46,842 nt of DNA from Streptomyces hydrogenans (GCF_014656075.1 NZ_BNBS01000064.1:1-46842), one strand, 5' to 3'. Counted from the first letter of the stretch, positions 1-9,983 are shown. Notes: generated by a model not told the origin, from the sequence alone. Numbers and translations are program-made.

Positions 1-2
1 GG

Positions 3-125
3 ATCCGCCCCGCCACCGCCCCCGCGCGGCCCCGCCGGTCCGGCCGCACGGCGCGGGCCGGCGCCCCCGTCCCCGTACCCGCCCCGCGTCCGTCCTCGCA
101 CCGGCGGGTGGTGATGCGCTGCTGA
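3..125 (+). CDS. possible 3' end of an upstream gene (partial)
   Basis: The frame starting at base 3 stays open from the window edge to a TGA at 123-125. It encodes an Ala/Pro/Arg-rich tail that ends in Val-Met-Arg-Cys. Nothing in it identifies a family, and a second frame is also open here, so the assignment rests only on a stop codon shortly before the next start. It may be non-coding. Confidence 0.25.
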   Translation: MRPATAPARPRRSGRTARAGAPVPVPAPRPSSHRRVVMRC

Positions 126-183
126 CGGGCCCCGCCCCCGGCAGCCCTTCCCACCCGACCCCGCACCCGCGAGGAGCACCGTC

Positions 184-351
184 ATGCCCACGGACCCGTA
201 CGCCGTCCTCCAGGCCCTGCTGCGCGCCGAGGCCGCCCGCGCCCGCCGCACCGCCGAGCCGCCGTCCGCACCGGCCCCCGCACCGGCCCCCGAACCGGCC
301 GCGGAGCCGGTACCCGCCCCCGGCCCGGACCGCGAGCCGCCGGTCCGCTGA
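184..351 (+). CDS. small hypothetical protein, 55 aa
   Basis: This short frame begins with ATG after a good ribosome binding site (GAGGAG, about 9 nt upstream). It encodes 55 residues: an N-terminal helix-like stretch (MPTDPYAVLQALLRAEAARA) followed by a Pro/Ala/Glu-rich tail. I do not recognise a family. Coding is supported by the ribosome binding site and by the strong hairpin terminator that begins 7 nt after its stop. The tail is of low complexity and probably unstructured. It could be the last gene of a unit that starts left of the window. Confidence 0.5.
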   Translation: MPTDPYAVLQALLRAEAARARRTAEPPSAPAPAPAPEPAAEPVPAPGPDREPPVR

Positions 352-357
352 CCGCCG

Positions 358-394
358 GGATCCGGCCGCCCCGCGTCCCGGGGCGGCCGGATCC
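358..394 (+). terminator. strong hairpin terminator
   Basis: A perfect 16-bp stem (358-373 with 379-394) encloses a 5-nt loop. It directly follows the stop of the small ORF. There is no U-tract, as is common for Streptomyces terminators. Confidence 0.7.
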
Positions 395-453
395 GTCGGG
401 TCATCGGGGAATCCGATTTGCGGCCGCCCGTCCGGGCGTACGAGGCTGACCGG

Positions 454-2274
454 ATGACCTCGACCGACCGGACCCCCCACCCCGCTCGGTCCCCTGACCC
501 CGCCCCGGGCCCCGCGCCCGGACCCCGCACCCCCGCCGCCCCCGCCCCCCGAGCCGCCGACCGGTGCCTCGCCTTCGCGCGGCGCCCCTGCTGGGACCGG
601 CCCGACCCCGCGTACCGGGTCCGCCGCTGGCCCGACCTCACCGCGCTCTGCCTGGCCACCGTCTTCTTCTGGTCGAGCCTCAGCCCCTCGCTGGTGCCCC
701 GCCCCTGGTACCTCCAGGGCATCGTCGGAGGCATCACCGCCGCCATCGGCTACGCCCTCGGCTCCACCGTCGCCTGGCTCTTCCGGGCCGTCGTCCCCCG
801 GCACCCGGGCGAGCGGGTCCGCGTCCGCTGCTGGCAGGCGTACTGGCTGCTCGCCCCGCTCGCCAGCCTCTGGCTCGTCTCCGAGTCCGCCCGCACCCAG
901 CGCCGGCTGAGGGTCCTCCAGGACCTGCCGCCCTCGCTGACCTGGCACACCCCGATGATCGCGCTGATATCCCTCGCGCTGCTCGCCCTCGCCCTGCTCC
1001 TGGCCCGGCTGGTCCGGCTCGGCGCCGTCACCCTGATCCGGCTCCTCGGCAGGCTGCTGCCCAGGCCCGTCGCGTACGCCACCGGCGCGCTGCTCACCGC
1101 CCTCGCCGTCCTCGTCGGCGTCCGCGACATCGTCTACGACCGGGGGATCGTCGACGTCGCCGACCGCATCGCCGCCGCCACCAACGGCGGCACCAAGGCG
1201 GGCATCGAGCGGCCCGCCTCCCGCTTCGTCTCCGGCGGCCCCGGCTCGCTCCTCGGCTGGGACACCCTCGGCTACGAGGGCCGCAACTTCACCGGCTCCA
1301 CCCCCACCCGGACCGCGCTCACCGCCTGGAGCGGGCACCCCGCCCGCGACCCCGTCCGCGTCTACGTGCCCTCCACCCCGCCGGTCGCCTTCGCCGACGA
1401 CCGCCCCTTCGCCGCGCAGGCCGCGCTCGCCGTCCGCGAACTCGACCGCACCGGCGCCTTCGACCGGGCCGTCCTCGCCGTCGCCGGCACCACCGGCACC
1501 GGCTGGGTCGACCCGAACGTCGCCGAGGCCCTGGAGTACATGTACCGGGGCGACACCGCGATCGTCGCCGTCCAGTACTCCTACCTGCCGAGCTGGGTCT
1601 CCTTCCTCGTCGACAAGGAGAAGGCCGGCCAGGCCACCCGCGCCCTCGTCGACGCCGTCCGCGCCCGGCTCGCCACCCTGCCCGAAGGGCGCGGGCCGAA
1701 GCTGGTCGTCACCGGCGAGAGCCTCGGCGCCTACGCCGTCGAAGCCTCCTTCGGCAGCGTCGACGCCCTCCTCGCCGGCACCGACGGCGCCCTCCTCATG
1801 GGCCCGCCCGACTTCTCGCCGATCTCCCGCGAGCTGCGCCGCGACCGCGACCCGGCCAGCCCCGTGTGGCGCCCCGAGTACGACGGCGGCCGCCACGTCC
1901 GCTTCGGCCAGTTCCCGGCCGCCGACCTCGCCCGCCCGGCCGCCGCCTGGGAACACCCGCGCGTGGTCTACCTCCAGAACGCCTCCGACCCCGTCGTCTG
2001 GTGGTCGCCCGGCCTGCTCCTCGACCGGCCCCGCTGGCTGTCCAGGCCGCTCGGCCCGGACATCACCCCCGAGATCCGCTGGTTCCCCTTCGTCACCTTC
2101 TGGCAGACCTCGGTCGACATGGCGGTCTCGTACGGCGTCGACGCCCCGCACGGACACCGCTACGGCGCCGGAGCCGTCGACGGCTGGGCCGCCGTCGTCC
2201 CGCCCGAGGGCTGGACCGACGCCGACACCACCCGGCTGCGCGCCTACATCGGCCACCGCCGGGCCGCCTACTGA
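454..2274 (+). CDS. integral-membrane alpha/beta hydrolase (Abhydrolase_9 type)
   Basis: The 606-residue protein has a Pro/Ala-rich N-terminus and then several hydrophobic segments (about residues 60-225), which resemble the N-terminal membrane domain of the actinobacterial Abhydrolase_9 family. A soluble catalytic domain follows. The nucleophile elbow Gly-Glu-Ser-Leu-Gly sits near residues 421-425, with Ser423 the likely nucleophile. The catalytic half probably faces the outside of the cell or the membrane; the substrate is unknown. I chose the ATG at 454, preceded by GAGG, over a TTG at 418. The gene is convergent with the LtrA-like gene, and the two share a hairpin between them. Confidence 0.82.
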   Translation: MTSTDRTPHPARSPDPAPGPAPGPRTPAAPAPRAADRCLAFARRPCWDRPDPAYRVRRWPDLTALCLATVFFWSSLSPSLVPRPWYLQGIVGGITAAIGYALGSTVAWLFRAVVPRHPGERVRVRCWQAYWLLAPLASLWLVSESARTQRRLRVLQDLPPSLTWHTPMIALISLALLALALLLARLVRLGAVTLIRLLGRLLPRPVAYATGALLTALAVLVGVRDIVYDRGIVDVADRIAAATNGGTKAGIERPASRFVSGGPGSLLGWDTLGYEGRNFTGSTPTRTALTAWSGHPARDPVRVYVPSTPPVAFADDRPFAAQAALAVRELDRTGAFDRAVLAVAGTTGTGWVDPNVAEALEYMYRGDTAIVAVQYSYLPSWVSFLVDKEKAGQATRALVDAVRARLATLPEGRGPKLVVTGESLGAYAVEASFGSVDALLAGTDGALLMGPPDFSPISRELRRDRDPASPVWRPEYDGGRHVRFGQFPAADLARPAAAWEHPRVVYLQNASDPVVWWSPGLLLDRPRWLSRPLGPDITPEIRWFPFVTFWQTSVDMAVSYGVDAPHGHRYGAGAVDGWAAVVPPEGWTDADTTRLRAYIGHRRAAY

Positions 2275-2283
2275 CGGCCCGCC

Positions 2284-2310
2284 GGCTCCCGCTACGCCTC
2301 CGCGGGAGCC
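2284..2310. terminator. bidirectional hairpin between convergent genes
   Basis: Nine-bp perfect arms GGCTCCCGC (2284-2292) and GCGGGAGCC (2302-2310) flank a 9-nt loop. The hairpin starts 10 nt after the hydrolase stop and covers the last codons and stop of the LtrA-like gene on the other strand. Confidence 0.55.
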
Positions 2311-3509
2311 TTGGCCGGCGCCGTCGCCGGAGCGCCCGGCCGCCCGTGCGCGGTCAGCAGCCCCACCGTCGCCGCGGTCAGCGCGATCAGCGCCACGAGC
2401 CCCGGCACCAGGCCGACCAGCGGGCCCGCGAGCACCCCGCACACCCCGCCGGCCAGCAGCACCCGCGGCGGCCGGCCCGTGGAGCGCCACGCCAGCGCGG
2501 CCGCGCCCAGCAGGTAGACGCCCACGCCGCCCGTCAGCGACCAGGCCACCACCCCGTGCAGCGGCTCGGCGAGACCGTAGTGCCCGGTGTCGGCGACCTG
2601 CTGGAGGACCTTCTTCATGCCGAGCGCGCACAGCACCACGCCCGCCACCAGCGGCAGGTGCAGGAAGGTGTACGCGTCCCGGGCGAAGCGCGTGCGGTCG
2701 TCGCCGGCGAGCCCCGCGAGCCGGTGCTCCGCCGCCTCGCCCAGCCGCCGGAAGTACAGCCACCACAGGCTCGCCGACAGCAGCAGCCCGGCCGTCGCCG
2801 CGCCCAGCACCGCGACCGTCAGCGGGAAGCCCGACACCCCGACGCCCATGGCCACGATCGACTCGCCCAGCGCGATGATCACGATCAGTCCGTGCCGTTC
2901 GGCGAAGTGCCCGGGGGAGTTGACCCGCCAGCCCGACGAGCCCGTGACGTAGATCCCGCCGTAGTCCACCGCCACCGCGCCCAGCCACAGCAGCAGCTGG
3001 GTCCGGCCGGTGTACGCCGAGCCGGCCAGCAGCAGCGCGAGCGGCGGCAGCACCGACACCAGCGCGGTCCGCCGCAGCGTCCGGCGCAGCGCCGCGTCCC
3101 CCGGCGCGCTCACCCAGTACGAGACCAGGTGCAGCACCCGCACCGCGCCGTAGCAGAGCACGAACAGCAGCGCGGCCGGCAGCCCGCCGGGCTCGTCCGC
3201 GAACACCTCGGGCACCGCGAACGACACGATCAGGACCACGGCCATCACGGTCACCAGCACCCCGAAGAGCGCGCCCGAGTCGGCCCGCACCACATTGCCC
3301 AGCCAGGCGAAGCAGCACCAGCACCACCACAGCAGCGCGAGCACCACCATGCCGCCGACCATCCGCACCGGCGACGGCGCCGTCGCCATCAACGCCGTGA
3401 CCTGCGTGATCGCATACACGAACACCAGGTCGAAGAAGAGTTCGGCGGGCGTCACCGCGTGATCGTCCGCCGTGGCCACCAGGCCCGCCCGCTGTCTGTC
3501 CCACGCCAT
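2292..3509 (-). CDS. low temperature requirement protein A (LtrA) family membrane protein
   Basis: The 405-residue product is hydrophobic over almost its whole length, with roughly ten membrane segments. Near the N-terminus it has the signature ELFFDLVFVYAITQVTAL, typical of the LtrA family. LtrA was named from a Listeria cold-growth phenotype; its biochemical role is unknown. The ATG at 3509 is preceded by GGGGAGGA at good spacing, so I reject an upstream start at 3707 that would add 66 low-complexity residues. The next gene upstream is divergent, across 224 bp that carry no other obvious gene. Confidence 0.85.
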   Translation of the reverse strand: MAWDRQRAGLVATADDHAVTPAELFFDLVFVYAITQVTALMATAPSPVRMVGGMVVLALLWWCWCCFAWLGNVVRADSGALFGVLVTVMAVVLIVSFAVPEVFADEPGGLPAALLFVLCYGAVRVLHLVSYWVSAPGDAALRRTLRRTALVSVLPPLALLLAGSAYTGRTQLLLWLGAVAVDYGGIYVTGSSGWRVNSPGHFAERHGLIVIIALGESIVAMGVGVSGFPLTVAVLGAATAGLLLSASLWWLYFRRLGEAAEHRLAGLAGDDRTRFARDAYTFLHLPLVAGVVLCALGMKKVLQQVADTGHYGLAEPLHGVVAWSLTGGVGVYLLGAAALAWRSTGRPPRVLLAGGVCGVLAGPLVGLVPGLVALIALTAATVGLLTAHGRPGAPATAPAKAPAEA

Positions 3510-3733
3510 CCGCGTGTCCTCCCCCGTGACCGGGCGGCACGCACCGCCCGGCGCGCACCCTACACACGGGGACCGACCCCGCGCGGGCCCTTCCGGACTC
3601 CGGCATGACCTCCCGGGTAATCGACCCGCCGCGGCCCCGGACGGCACGCTGTGGAGCACCGGAACCCGGGCGGCGCACTCCGCCCGGGCGCCGGCTCCCC
3701 GCCGCAACGACCCCTTCTGGAGGGTGATCCGTC

Positions 3734-4150
3734 ATGTCCCAGGCCCTGCTCGCCGGTCTCGCCCGCACCACCCGTCCGCAGTCGATGGTCCGCCGCTTCC
3801 TCGCCCTCGACGCCGTGGTCACCGGGGCCAACGGCCTCGCCTACGCCCTCGCCTCCGGCCCGCTCGGCGAACTCCTGGGCGTGGACTCCGCCCTGCTCCT
3901 CGGACTCGGCCTCTTCCTCACGGCCTTCGCCGCCGGAGTCGGTTGGCTCGCGAGCCGCCCGCAGCCCCCGGCGCTCGCCGTGAAGCTCGTGGTGGACGCC
4001 AACCTGCTGTGGGCCGTCCTCAGCCTGGTCGCCCTCGCCGCCTGGCTGGACCCCACCACCGCCGGACTCGTCTGGACCCCGATGCAGGCCGGCACCGTCG
4101 CCGGCTTCGCCGTCCTCCAGTGGTCCGCGCTGCGCGCCGCCGGTCGCTGA
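3734..4150 (+). CDS. small integral membrane protein, four predicted helices
   Basis: The 138-residue protein has four hydrophobic segments (about residues 20-42, 50-75, 82-105 and 113-135) and no large soluble domain. A GGAGGG ribosome binding site precedes the ATG. I do not recognise a named family, though small four-helix proteins of this kind are common in actinomycetes. It ends 7 bp before the stop of the convergent XRE gene. Its role is unknown. Confidence 0.75.
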   Translation: MSQALLAGLARTTRPQSMVRRFLALDAVVTGANGLAYALASGPLGELLGVDSALLLGLGLFLTAFAAGVGWLASRPQPPALAVKLVVDANLLWAVLSLVALAAWLDPTTAGLVWTPMQAGTVAGFAVLQWSALRAAGR

Positions 4151-4157
4151 GGGGCCG

Positions 4158-4964
4158 TCAGGCCTCCAGGGAGCGCAGGTACTCCACCGTCGCCGGGTCG
4201 GCCGGGAGCAGCGTCTCGATGGCCAGCTCGGCGACGGTCACGTCCATCGGCGTGTTGAAGGTCGAGATCGACGACACGAAGGACAGCACCCGCCCGTCGT
4301 GCTCGATCCGCAGCGGCAGCGCGAAGTACGGATACGGCTCCGGGTCCTCCACGTCGTCCGCCCCGGACGGCTCCGGCAGCGGATACGCCGTCACCTCCTC
4401 GTACACCGCGCGCAGCGCGTCCGAGCGGGCGAAGGCGATCTGACGCTCCATCTGGGCCAGCAGGTGCCCCCGCCACTCCCGCAGGTTGCGGATCCGGGGC
4501 GCCAGACCCTCCGGGTGCAGGGTGATCCGCATGACGTTCATCGGCGGCGTCAGCAGGTGCTCCGGCAGCCCGTCGAGCATCATCGCGATCGCCCGGTTGG
4601 CCGCGATGACCGTGTACGAGCCGTCCACCACGAGCGCCGGATACGGTTCGTACCCCTGGAGCAGCCGCGCGATGCCGTCCCGCAGCGTCTCCAGCTCCGG
4701 AGCGTCGAGCGTCGACTCCGCGTAGCGGGGGGCGTAACCCGCCGCCAGGAGGAGCGCGTTGCGGTCCCGGACCGGCACGTCCAGGTGCTCGGCGAGCCGG
4801 ATGATCATCTCCTGGCTCGGCCGGGAGCGGCCGGTCTCGACGAAGGAGATGTGCCGGGCCGAGGAGTCCGCGCGCAGCGCCAGCTCCAGCTGGCTGAGCC
4901 GTCGCCGCTCGCGCCAGCCGCGCAGCAGCGGTCCGACGCCCGTGTCGCTCACGACTGTTGTCAT
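4158..4964 (-). CDS. XRE-family regulator with MmyB-like C-terminal domain
   Basis: The protein has 268 residues. Residues 10-65 form a helix-turn-helix of the lambda-repressor type (RRRLSQLELALRADSSARHI followed by SFVETGRSRPS). The rest resembles the MmyB-like ligand-binding region found in actinobacterial regulators (PAL-VVDGSYTVIAANRAIAM and similar), a fold related to PAS domains. The ATG at 4964 has no Shine-Dalgarno sequence but a TACCGT hexamer 6 nt upstream (4971-4976), suggesting a leaderless mRNA. It is divergent from the pterin dehydratase gene. Such regulators often control an adjacent oxidoreductase or transporter; no target is evident here. Confidence 0.85.
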   Translation of the reverse strand: MTTVVSDTGVGPLLRGWRERRRLSQLELALRADSSARHISFVETGRSRPSQEMIIRLAEHLDVPVRDRNALLLAAGYAPRYAESTLDAPELETLRDGIARLLQGYEPYPALVVDGSYTVIAANRAIAMMLDGLPEHLLTPPMNVMRITLHPEGLAPRIRNLREWRGHLLAQMERQIAFARSDALRAVYEEVTAYPLPEPSGADDVEDPEPYPYFALPLRIEHDGRVLSFVSSISTFNTPMDVTVAELAIETLLPADPATVEYLRSLEA

Positions 4965-5069
4965 GGGCAGACGGTATCCCAGAGGGGTGACCCGGGTACG
5001 TTCCCCCGGGGAGCGACGTCCGCACCACGTACCCCACCCCGCGCACCACCGACCGGAGGGAGCACCCCC

Positions 5070-5375
5070 GTGCCCACGCAGCCGCTGTCGCAGAAGGAGA
5101 TCGAGGACCGACTGCGGGAGCTCCCCGGCTGGTCCGTCGAGGACGCCCGGCTGGTCCGCTCCTACCGGCTCCCCGACCACTTCGCCGCCACCGCCCTCGT
5201 CGTCCACGTCGCCCAGGTCCAGCAGGAACTGAACCACCACTCCGACCTGACGCTCGGCTACGACTCGGTCGCCCTCGCCGTCCACACCCACTCCGCCGGC
5301 GGCGCCCTCACCGAGAAGGACTTCGCCCTCGCCGAGCGCGTCGAGGCCATCGCCCCCGGCCACGGGGCCCACTGA
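5070..5375 (+). CDS. 4a-hydroxytetrahydrobiopterin dehydratase family (PCD/DCoH)
   Basis: This is a 101-residue protein of normal length for the family. It shows the N-terminal pattern LRELPGWSVEDARLVRSYRL and the central His-His-Ser-Asp followed by VALAVHTHSAGGLTEKD-like sequence, which corresponds to the family's active-site histidines. The enzyme recycles oxidised pterin cofactor after aromatic amino-acid hydroxylation. No hydroxylase is in the window, so it may serve another pterin. The start is GTG with GGAGGGAG seven nt upstream. The gene stands alone between the XRE gene and a methyltransferase. Confidence 0.88.
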   Translation: MPTQPLSQKEIEDRLRELPGWSVEDARLVRSYRLPDHFAATALVVHVAQVQQELNHHSDLTLGYDSVALAVHTHSAGGALTEKDFALAERVEAIAPGHGAH

Positions 5376-5415
5376 CCCCCCGTCACCCCCGGGCCCGCCC
5401 CGTACGATCCCCGGC

Positions 5416-6170
5416 ATGGCGGACACCCTGCTCGACTACGAGACCGAGGCGGCCCACTACGACGAGACCCGCGGCGGCGTGCCCCGGGCCGGGGCGGCGG
5501 CCGCGGCCGTGCTGCGACTCGTGCCGCCCGGGGCCCGCACCCTGCTCGACCTCGCCTGCGGCACCGGCCTCGTCACGGAGCGGCTGGCCAGGCCCGGACT
5601 GCGGGTCCTCGGCGCCGACGCCGCCCACGCCCTGCGCCGGGCCGCCGCCGGGCGGCTCCCCGGCCGGGCGGTCCGCGCCGACGCCCGCCGGCTGCCCTTC
5701 CCCGACGGGAGCCTCGACGCGGTGTGCGCGGTGTGGCTGCTCCACCTGGTGCCGTTCACCGGGGAGATCGTCGCCGAGGCCGCCCGGGTGCTGCGCCCCG
5801 GCGGCGTCCTCGTCGTCACCGTCGACAAGGACGCCGCCCACGACGTCGGCAGCGACATCGACGCCCTGCTGCGGCCGCACCGCGCGGCCGGTGCCGCCCA
5901 CGACCTGGCCGGGCGCGTCGACGCCCTCGCCGCCGCCCACGGCCTGGCCCCGGCCGGCACCACCGCCTTCACCGGGCACGGCCAGGGCGCCACGCCGACG
6001 TCCGTCGTCCGGAGGCTCCGCGCCGGTTACTACGCCTCCTGGTTCCGGGGCGACCGGGCCGCCACCGACGCCCTCGCCACCGCCCTGGCGGCCCTCCCGG
6101 ACCAGGACCGCCCCCGCCGGGCCCCGGAGTACCGCCTCGCGGCGTACGCGAAGTCCGTGCCCGCCAGGCC

Positions 6171-6174
<4 letters not shown>
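5416..6174 (+). CDS. class I SAM-dependent methyltransferase
   Basis: The 252-residue protein has a classic SAM-binding motif I (LLDLACGTG near residues 44-52), an acidic residue at the end of strand 2 (LGADAA), and motif II/III-like sequences (LPFPDGSLDAVCAVWLLH, then VLRPGGVLVV). The substrate cannot be told. No Shine-Dalgarno is present; TACGAT (5403-5408) lies 7 nt before the ATG, consistent with leaderless transcription. The 3' end overlaps the convergent ABC-F gene by 4 bp. Confidence 0.88.
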
Positions 6175-7796
<1,622 letters not shown>

Positions 7797-7803
7797 GGGT
7801 GGA

Positions 7804-7889
7804 TTCCTCTGGGGGTTCGTGGAAGGAGGGCACACGAAACCGGCCCGTGGCCGCACCCGCGGCCGGACCGGTACCCGGAATCAGAGGAA
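7804..7889 (-). promoter_or_regulatory. candidate translation attenuator: leader ORF end pairs with ABC-F ribosome binding site
   Basis: On the mRNA strand, UUCCUCUG (7882-7889), which is the last Phe-Leu codons and part of the stop of the leader ORF, is the exact complement of CAGAGGAA (7804-7811), which contains the ABC-F ribosome binding site. The pairing would close a stem around an internal GC hairpin and hide the site. A ribosome stalled at the end of the leader ORF would cover the anti-site and free it. This is an inference from complementarity. Confidence 0.6.
7839..7872 (-). terminator. GC-rich hairpin in ABC-F leader (possible attenuator/terminator)
   Basis: In the RNA, an outer 8-bp arm (7865-7872 with 7839-7846, one G-U pair) and an inner 6-bp arm (GGCCGC 7859-7864 with GCGGCC 7849-7854) form one stem with a 2-nt bulge and a 4-nt loop. 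UUUCGUG follows, a weak U-tract. It may terminate transcription early or only insulate the outer stem. Confidence 0.5.
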
Positions 7890-7907
7890 GTAGTGGAACG
7901 TACCCAT
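7881..7907 (-). CDS. 8-codon leader peptide upstream of ABC-F gene
   Basis: The frame encodes Met-Gly-Thr-Phe-His-Tyr-Phe-Leu and stops with TGA, 84 nt before the ABC-F start. There is no Shine-Dalgarno, but a TAGCCT hexamer sits exactly 6 nt before the ATG (7914-7919). This spacing recurs before many genes here, so the transcript probably begins at the ATG. Short leader peptides that stall drug-bound ribosomes are an established control mechanism for ABC-F and erm-type resistance genes. The aromatic-rich sequence is suggestive of that role. Confidence 0.6.
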   Translation of the reverse strand: MGTFHYFL

Positions 7908-7913
7908 ACGGCC

Positions 7914-7919
7914 AGGCTA
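7914..7919 (-). promoter_or_regulatory. -10 element (TAGCCT) for leaderless ABC-F leader transcript
   Basis: TAGCCT lies 6 nt before the leader ORF ATG. No convincing -35 element is visible at 16-19 nt upstream. Confidence 0.5.
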
Positions 7920-7992
7920 ACAGCCGGCCCGCGCCGGGGCCCGGGACTTTCGCCCCGGTCCCCGCCGCCCCGCCGACCGGGGCCCCGGGGGC

Positions 7993-8799
7993 TCAGCCCT
8001 CCGCCGCGAACCGCGCGAAGGAGCGCGGCTCGCGCCCCAGGACCCGCTTCACCCCGTCCGTCGGCTCGGCGTTGTGCCCGTCGAGCAGCGTCGCGAAGAG
8101 GTCCGCGAGCCACTCCGCCTCCGGGCGGGGGAGCCCGAAACCGGTCAGCAGCTCCGCGTACGCCTCCGCCGTCACGGACGTGTACGCCACCGGGCGCCCC
8201 GAGGCGCGGGACAGCTCCGCCGCCACCTCCGCGAAGGTCAGCGCCCGCGGGCCGGTCAGCTCGTGGACGAGCCCGGCGTGGGCGTCCGACAGCAGCGTCT
8301 CCACCACCACGTCCGCGAGGTCCGCCACGTCGACGAAGGGCTCCGGCGTGTCACCGGCCGGGAAGACCAGCTCGCCCGCCGCGACCCCCTCGGCGAGCAG
8401 CCCCTCGGTGAAGTTCTGCGCGAAGAACGCGCCCCGCACCACGGTCAGTTCGACCCCCGCCGCCGCCTCCCGCAGCGCCTCCTCCGCCGCGACGGCCGCC
8501 GGCTCGCCCCGCCCCGACAGCAGCGTCAGCCGCCGCACGCCCTCCCGTGCCGCCGCCGCGCCGAACGCGCCCATCGCCTCCGTCGCGCCCGGCGCCGCCA
8601 GGTCCGGGTAGTAGTTCACGTACGCCGCGTCCGCGCCCCGCAGCGCCGCCGCCCAGCCCTCCGGGGCCTCCCAGTCGAAGGGCACCGCGCCGGAGCGCGA
8701 GCCCTCCCGGACGGTGAGCCCGCGCGCCGCGAGCCGCTCCGCCACCCGGCGCCCGGTCTTGCCCGTCGCACCCGTCACCAGCACCGTACGGATCGTCAT
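7993..8799 (-). CDS. NmrA-like NAD(P)-dependent reductase / SDR family
   Basis: The 268-residue protein opens with a Rossmann dinucleotide-binding loop (VLVTGATGKTG, residues 6-16), typical of atypical short-chain dehydrogenases such as NmrA and quinone reductase QOR2. The later FVDVADLADVV and LTGPRALTFAEVAAELS segments are also characteristic. It may reduce quinones or act as a redox sensor. ATG at 8799 follows GAGGAG. The divergent AraC regulator 120 bp away is its likely controller, a common pairing in Streptomyces. Confidence 0.85.
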   Translation of the reverse strand: MTIRTVLVTGATGKTGRRVAERLAARGLTVREGSRSGAVPFDWEAPEGWAAALRGADAAYVNYYPDLAAPGATEAMGAFGAAAAREGVRRLTLLSGRGEPAAVAAEEALREAAAGVELTVVRGAFFAQNFTEGLLAEGVAAGELVFPAGDTPEPFVDVADLADVVVETLLSDAHAGLVHELTGPRALTFAEVAAELSRASGRPVAYTSVTAEAYAELLTGFGLPRPEAEWLADLFATLLDGHNAEPTDGVKRVLGREPRSFARFAAEG

Positions 8800-8919
8800 G
8801 GTGTGCTCCTCGCCGCTCGTTCGCACGTCCTTCGTGGATGACTCCAGACTCCCGTCCCGTGCCCCCGCCGCCCATGCTCCAGGGGCTCGCCGGCATACGC
8901 GTGCGTCTACGCTGCGGGC

Positions 8920-9852
8920 ATGGACGCACTCGCCGGACTCCTCGACGGGCCCCGCGCCAAGGGCGCCTTCCTGCTGCGGATGGTGATGGACCCGCCGTGG
9001 TCCGTGCGGATCGAGGACGGCGCCCCGCTCTGCGTCATGTGCGTCACCGAGGGCGAGGCGTGGATCGCGCCCTCCTCGGGGGAGCCCGTGGCGCTGCGGC
9101 CCGGCGACATCGCCGTCCTGCGCGGACCGGAGCCGTACACCGTCGCCGACCTCCCCGACCGCCCGCCGCTGGCCCGCGTCGGGCCCGGCGGGGAGTGCAC
9201 CACGCCGGCCGGCGAACCGCTCGCCGAGGCCATGAGCCTGGGGGTGCGGACCTGGGGCAACGCCCCCGACGGCGGCACCACCGTGCTCGTCGGCACCTAC
9301 CAGATGGACGGCGAGGTCGGACGGCGCCTCCTCGACGCCCTGCCGCCCCTGGCACACCTCCCCGCCGACCTGTGGCGCTGCCCCCTGATGCCCTTCCTCG
9401 ACGAGGAGATCGCGCGCGACGAACCCGGCCAGAGCGCCGTCCTCGACCGCGTCCTCGACCTGCTGCTCATCGCCGCCGTCCGCGCCTGGTTCGCCCGGCC
9501 CGGTGCCGAGGCGCCCGCCTGGTACCGGGCGATGGGGGACCCGGTCGTCGGCCGCGCCCTGCGCCTGCTCCACGACCACCCGGACCACCCCTGGACCGTC
9601 GCCTCCCTCGCCGCCAAGACGGGGGTGTCCCGGGCCGCCCTGTCCCGGCGCTTCACCGAACTGGTGGGCGAGCCCCCGATGACGTACCTCACCGACTGGC
9701 GCCTCGCCGTCGCCGCCGACCTCCTGCGCGACGGCGACGCCACCCTGGAGTCCGTCGCCCGCCGGGTCGGCTACGGCGGCGCCTTCGCCCTGAGCGCCGC
9801 CTTCAAGCGGGTGCGGGGCGTCAGCCCGCAGGAGTACCGGGCGGACGGCTGA
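8920..9852 (+). CDS. AraC-family regulator with N-terminal cupin
   Basis: The 310-residue protein has an N-terminal sensory cupin (about residues 15-190) with the pattern APSSGEPVALRPGDIAVLRG. A C-terminal AraC DNA-binding domain follows (about 205-308) with two helix-turn-helix units (WTVASLAAKTGVSRAALSRR and SVARRVGYGGAFALSAAFKR) and the family ending GVSPQEYR. TACGCT (8908-8913) is 6 nt before the ATG with no Shine-Dalgarno, suggesting a leaderless mRNA. It is divergent from the NmrA-like reductase and probably regulates it. The ligand is unknown. Confidence 0.9.
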   Translation: MDALAGLLDGPRAKGAFLLRMVMDPPWSVRIEDGAPLCVMCVTEGEAWIAPSSGEPVALRPGDIAVLRGPEPYTVADLPDRPPLARVGPGGECTTPAGEPLAEAMSLGVRTWGNAPDGGTTVLVGTYQMDGEVGRRLLDALPPLAHLPADLWRCPLMPFLDEEIARDEPGQSAVLDRVLDLLLIAAVRAWFARPGAEAPAWYRAMGDPVVGRALRLLHDHPDHPWTVASLAAKTGVSRAALSRRFTELVGEPPMTYLTDWRLAVAADLLRDGDATLESVARRVGYGGAFALSAAFKRVRGVSPQEYRADG

Positions 9853-9968
9853 CGGAGGGGGAGGGGGCAGAGGGAAGACGGACGGGAAGCGGATCCGGGG
9901 CCGGCGGAGGGGGGCGGGTCGGGCCGGCGGAGGGGTGCGGGGCCGGGTGTCCGGGGCCGGCGACACGT

Positions 9969-9983
9969 TTGCCGTACCGGCAA
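9969..9983. promoter_or_regulatory. 15-bp inverted repeat (operator candidate)
   Basis: TTGCCG-TAC-CGGCAA is a perfect palindrome, followed by CTTTT. It sits 42 bp before the His-rich methyltransferase start, where a -35 region or operator would lie. It could instead be a weak terminator for the AraC gene. Confidence 0.4.

Noticed and set aside
564..3608. Very long open frame (~1,000 codons) on the + strand across the hydrolase and LtrA-like genes
   Set aside because: The product is almost entirely Arg/Pro/His. It is the off-frame shadow of GC-rich genes and is antisense to the LtrA-like gene.
3510..3707. 66-residue N-terminal extension of the LtrA-like protein
   Set aside because: Low-complexity sequence before a well-placed ATG with GGGGAGGA.
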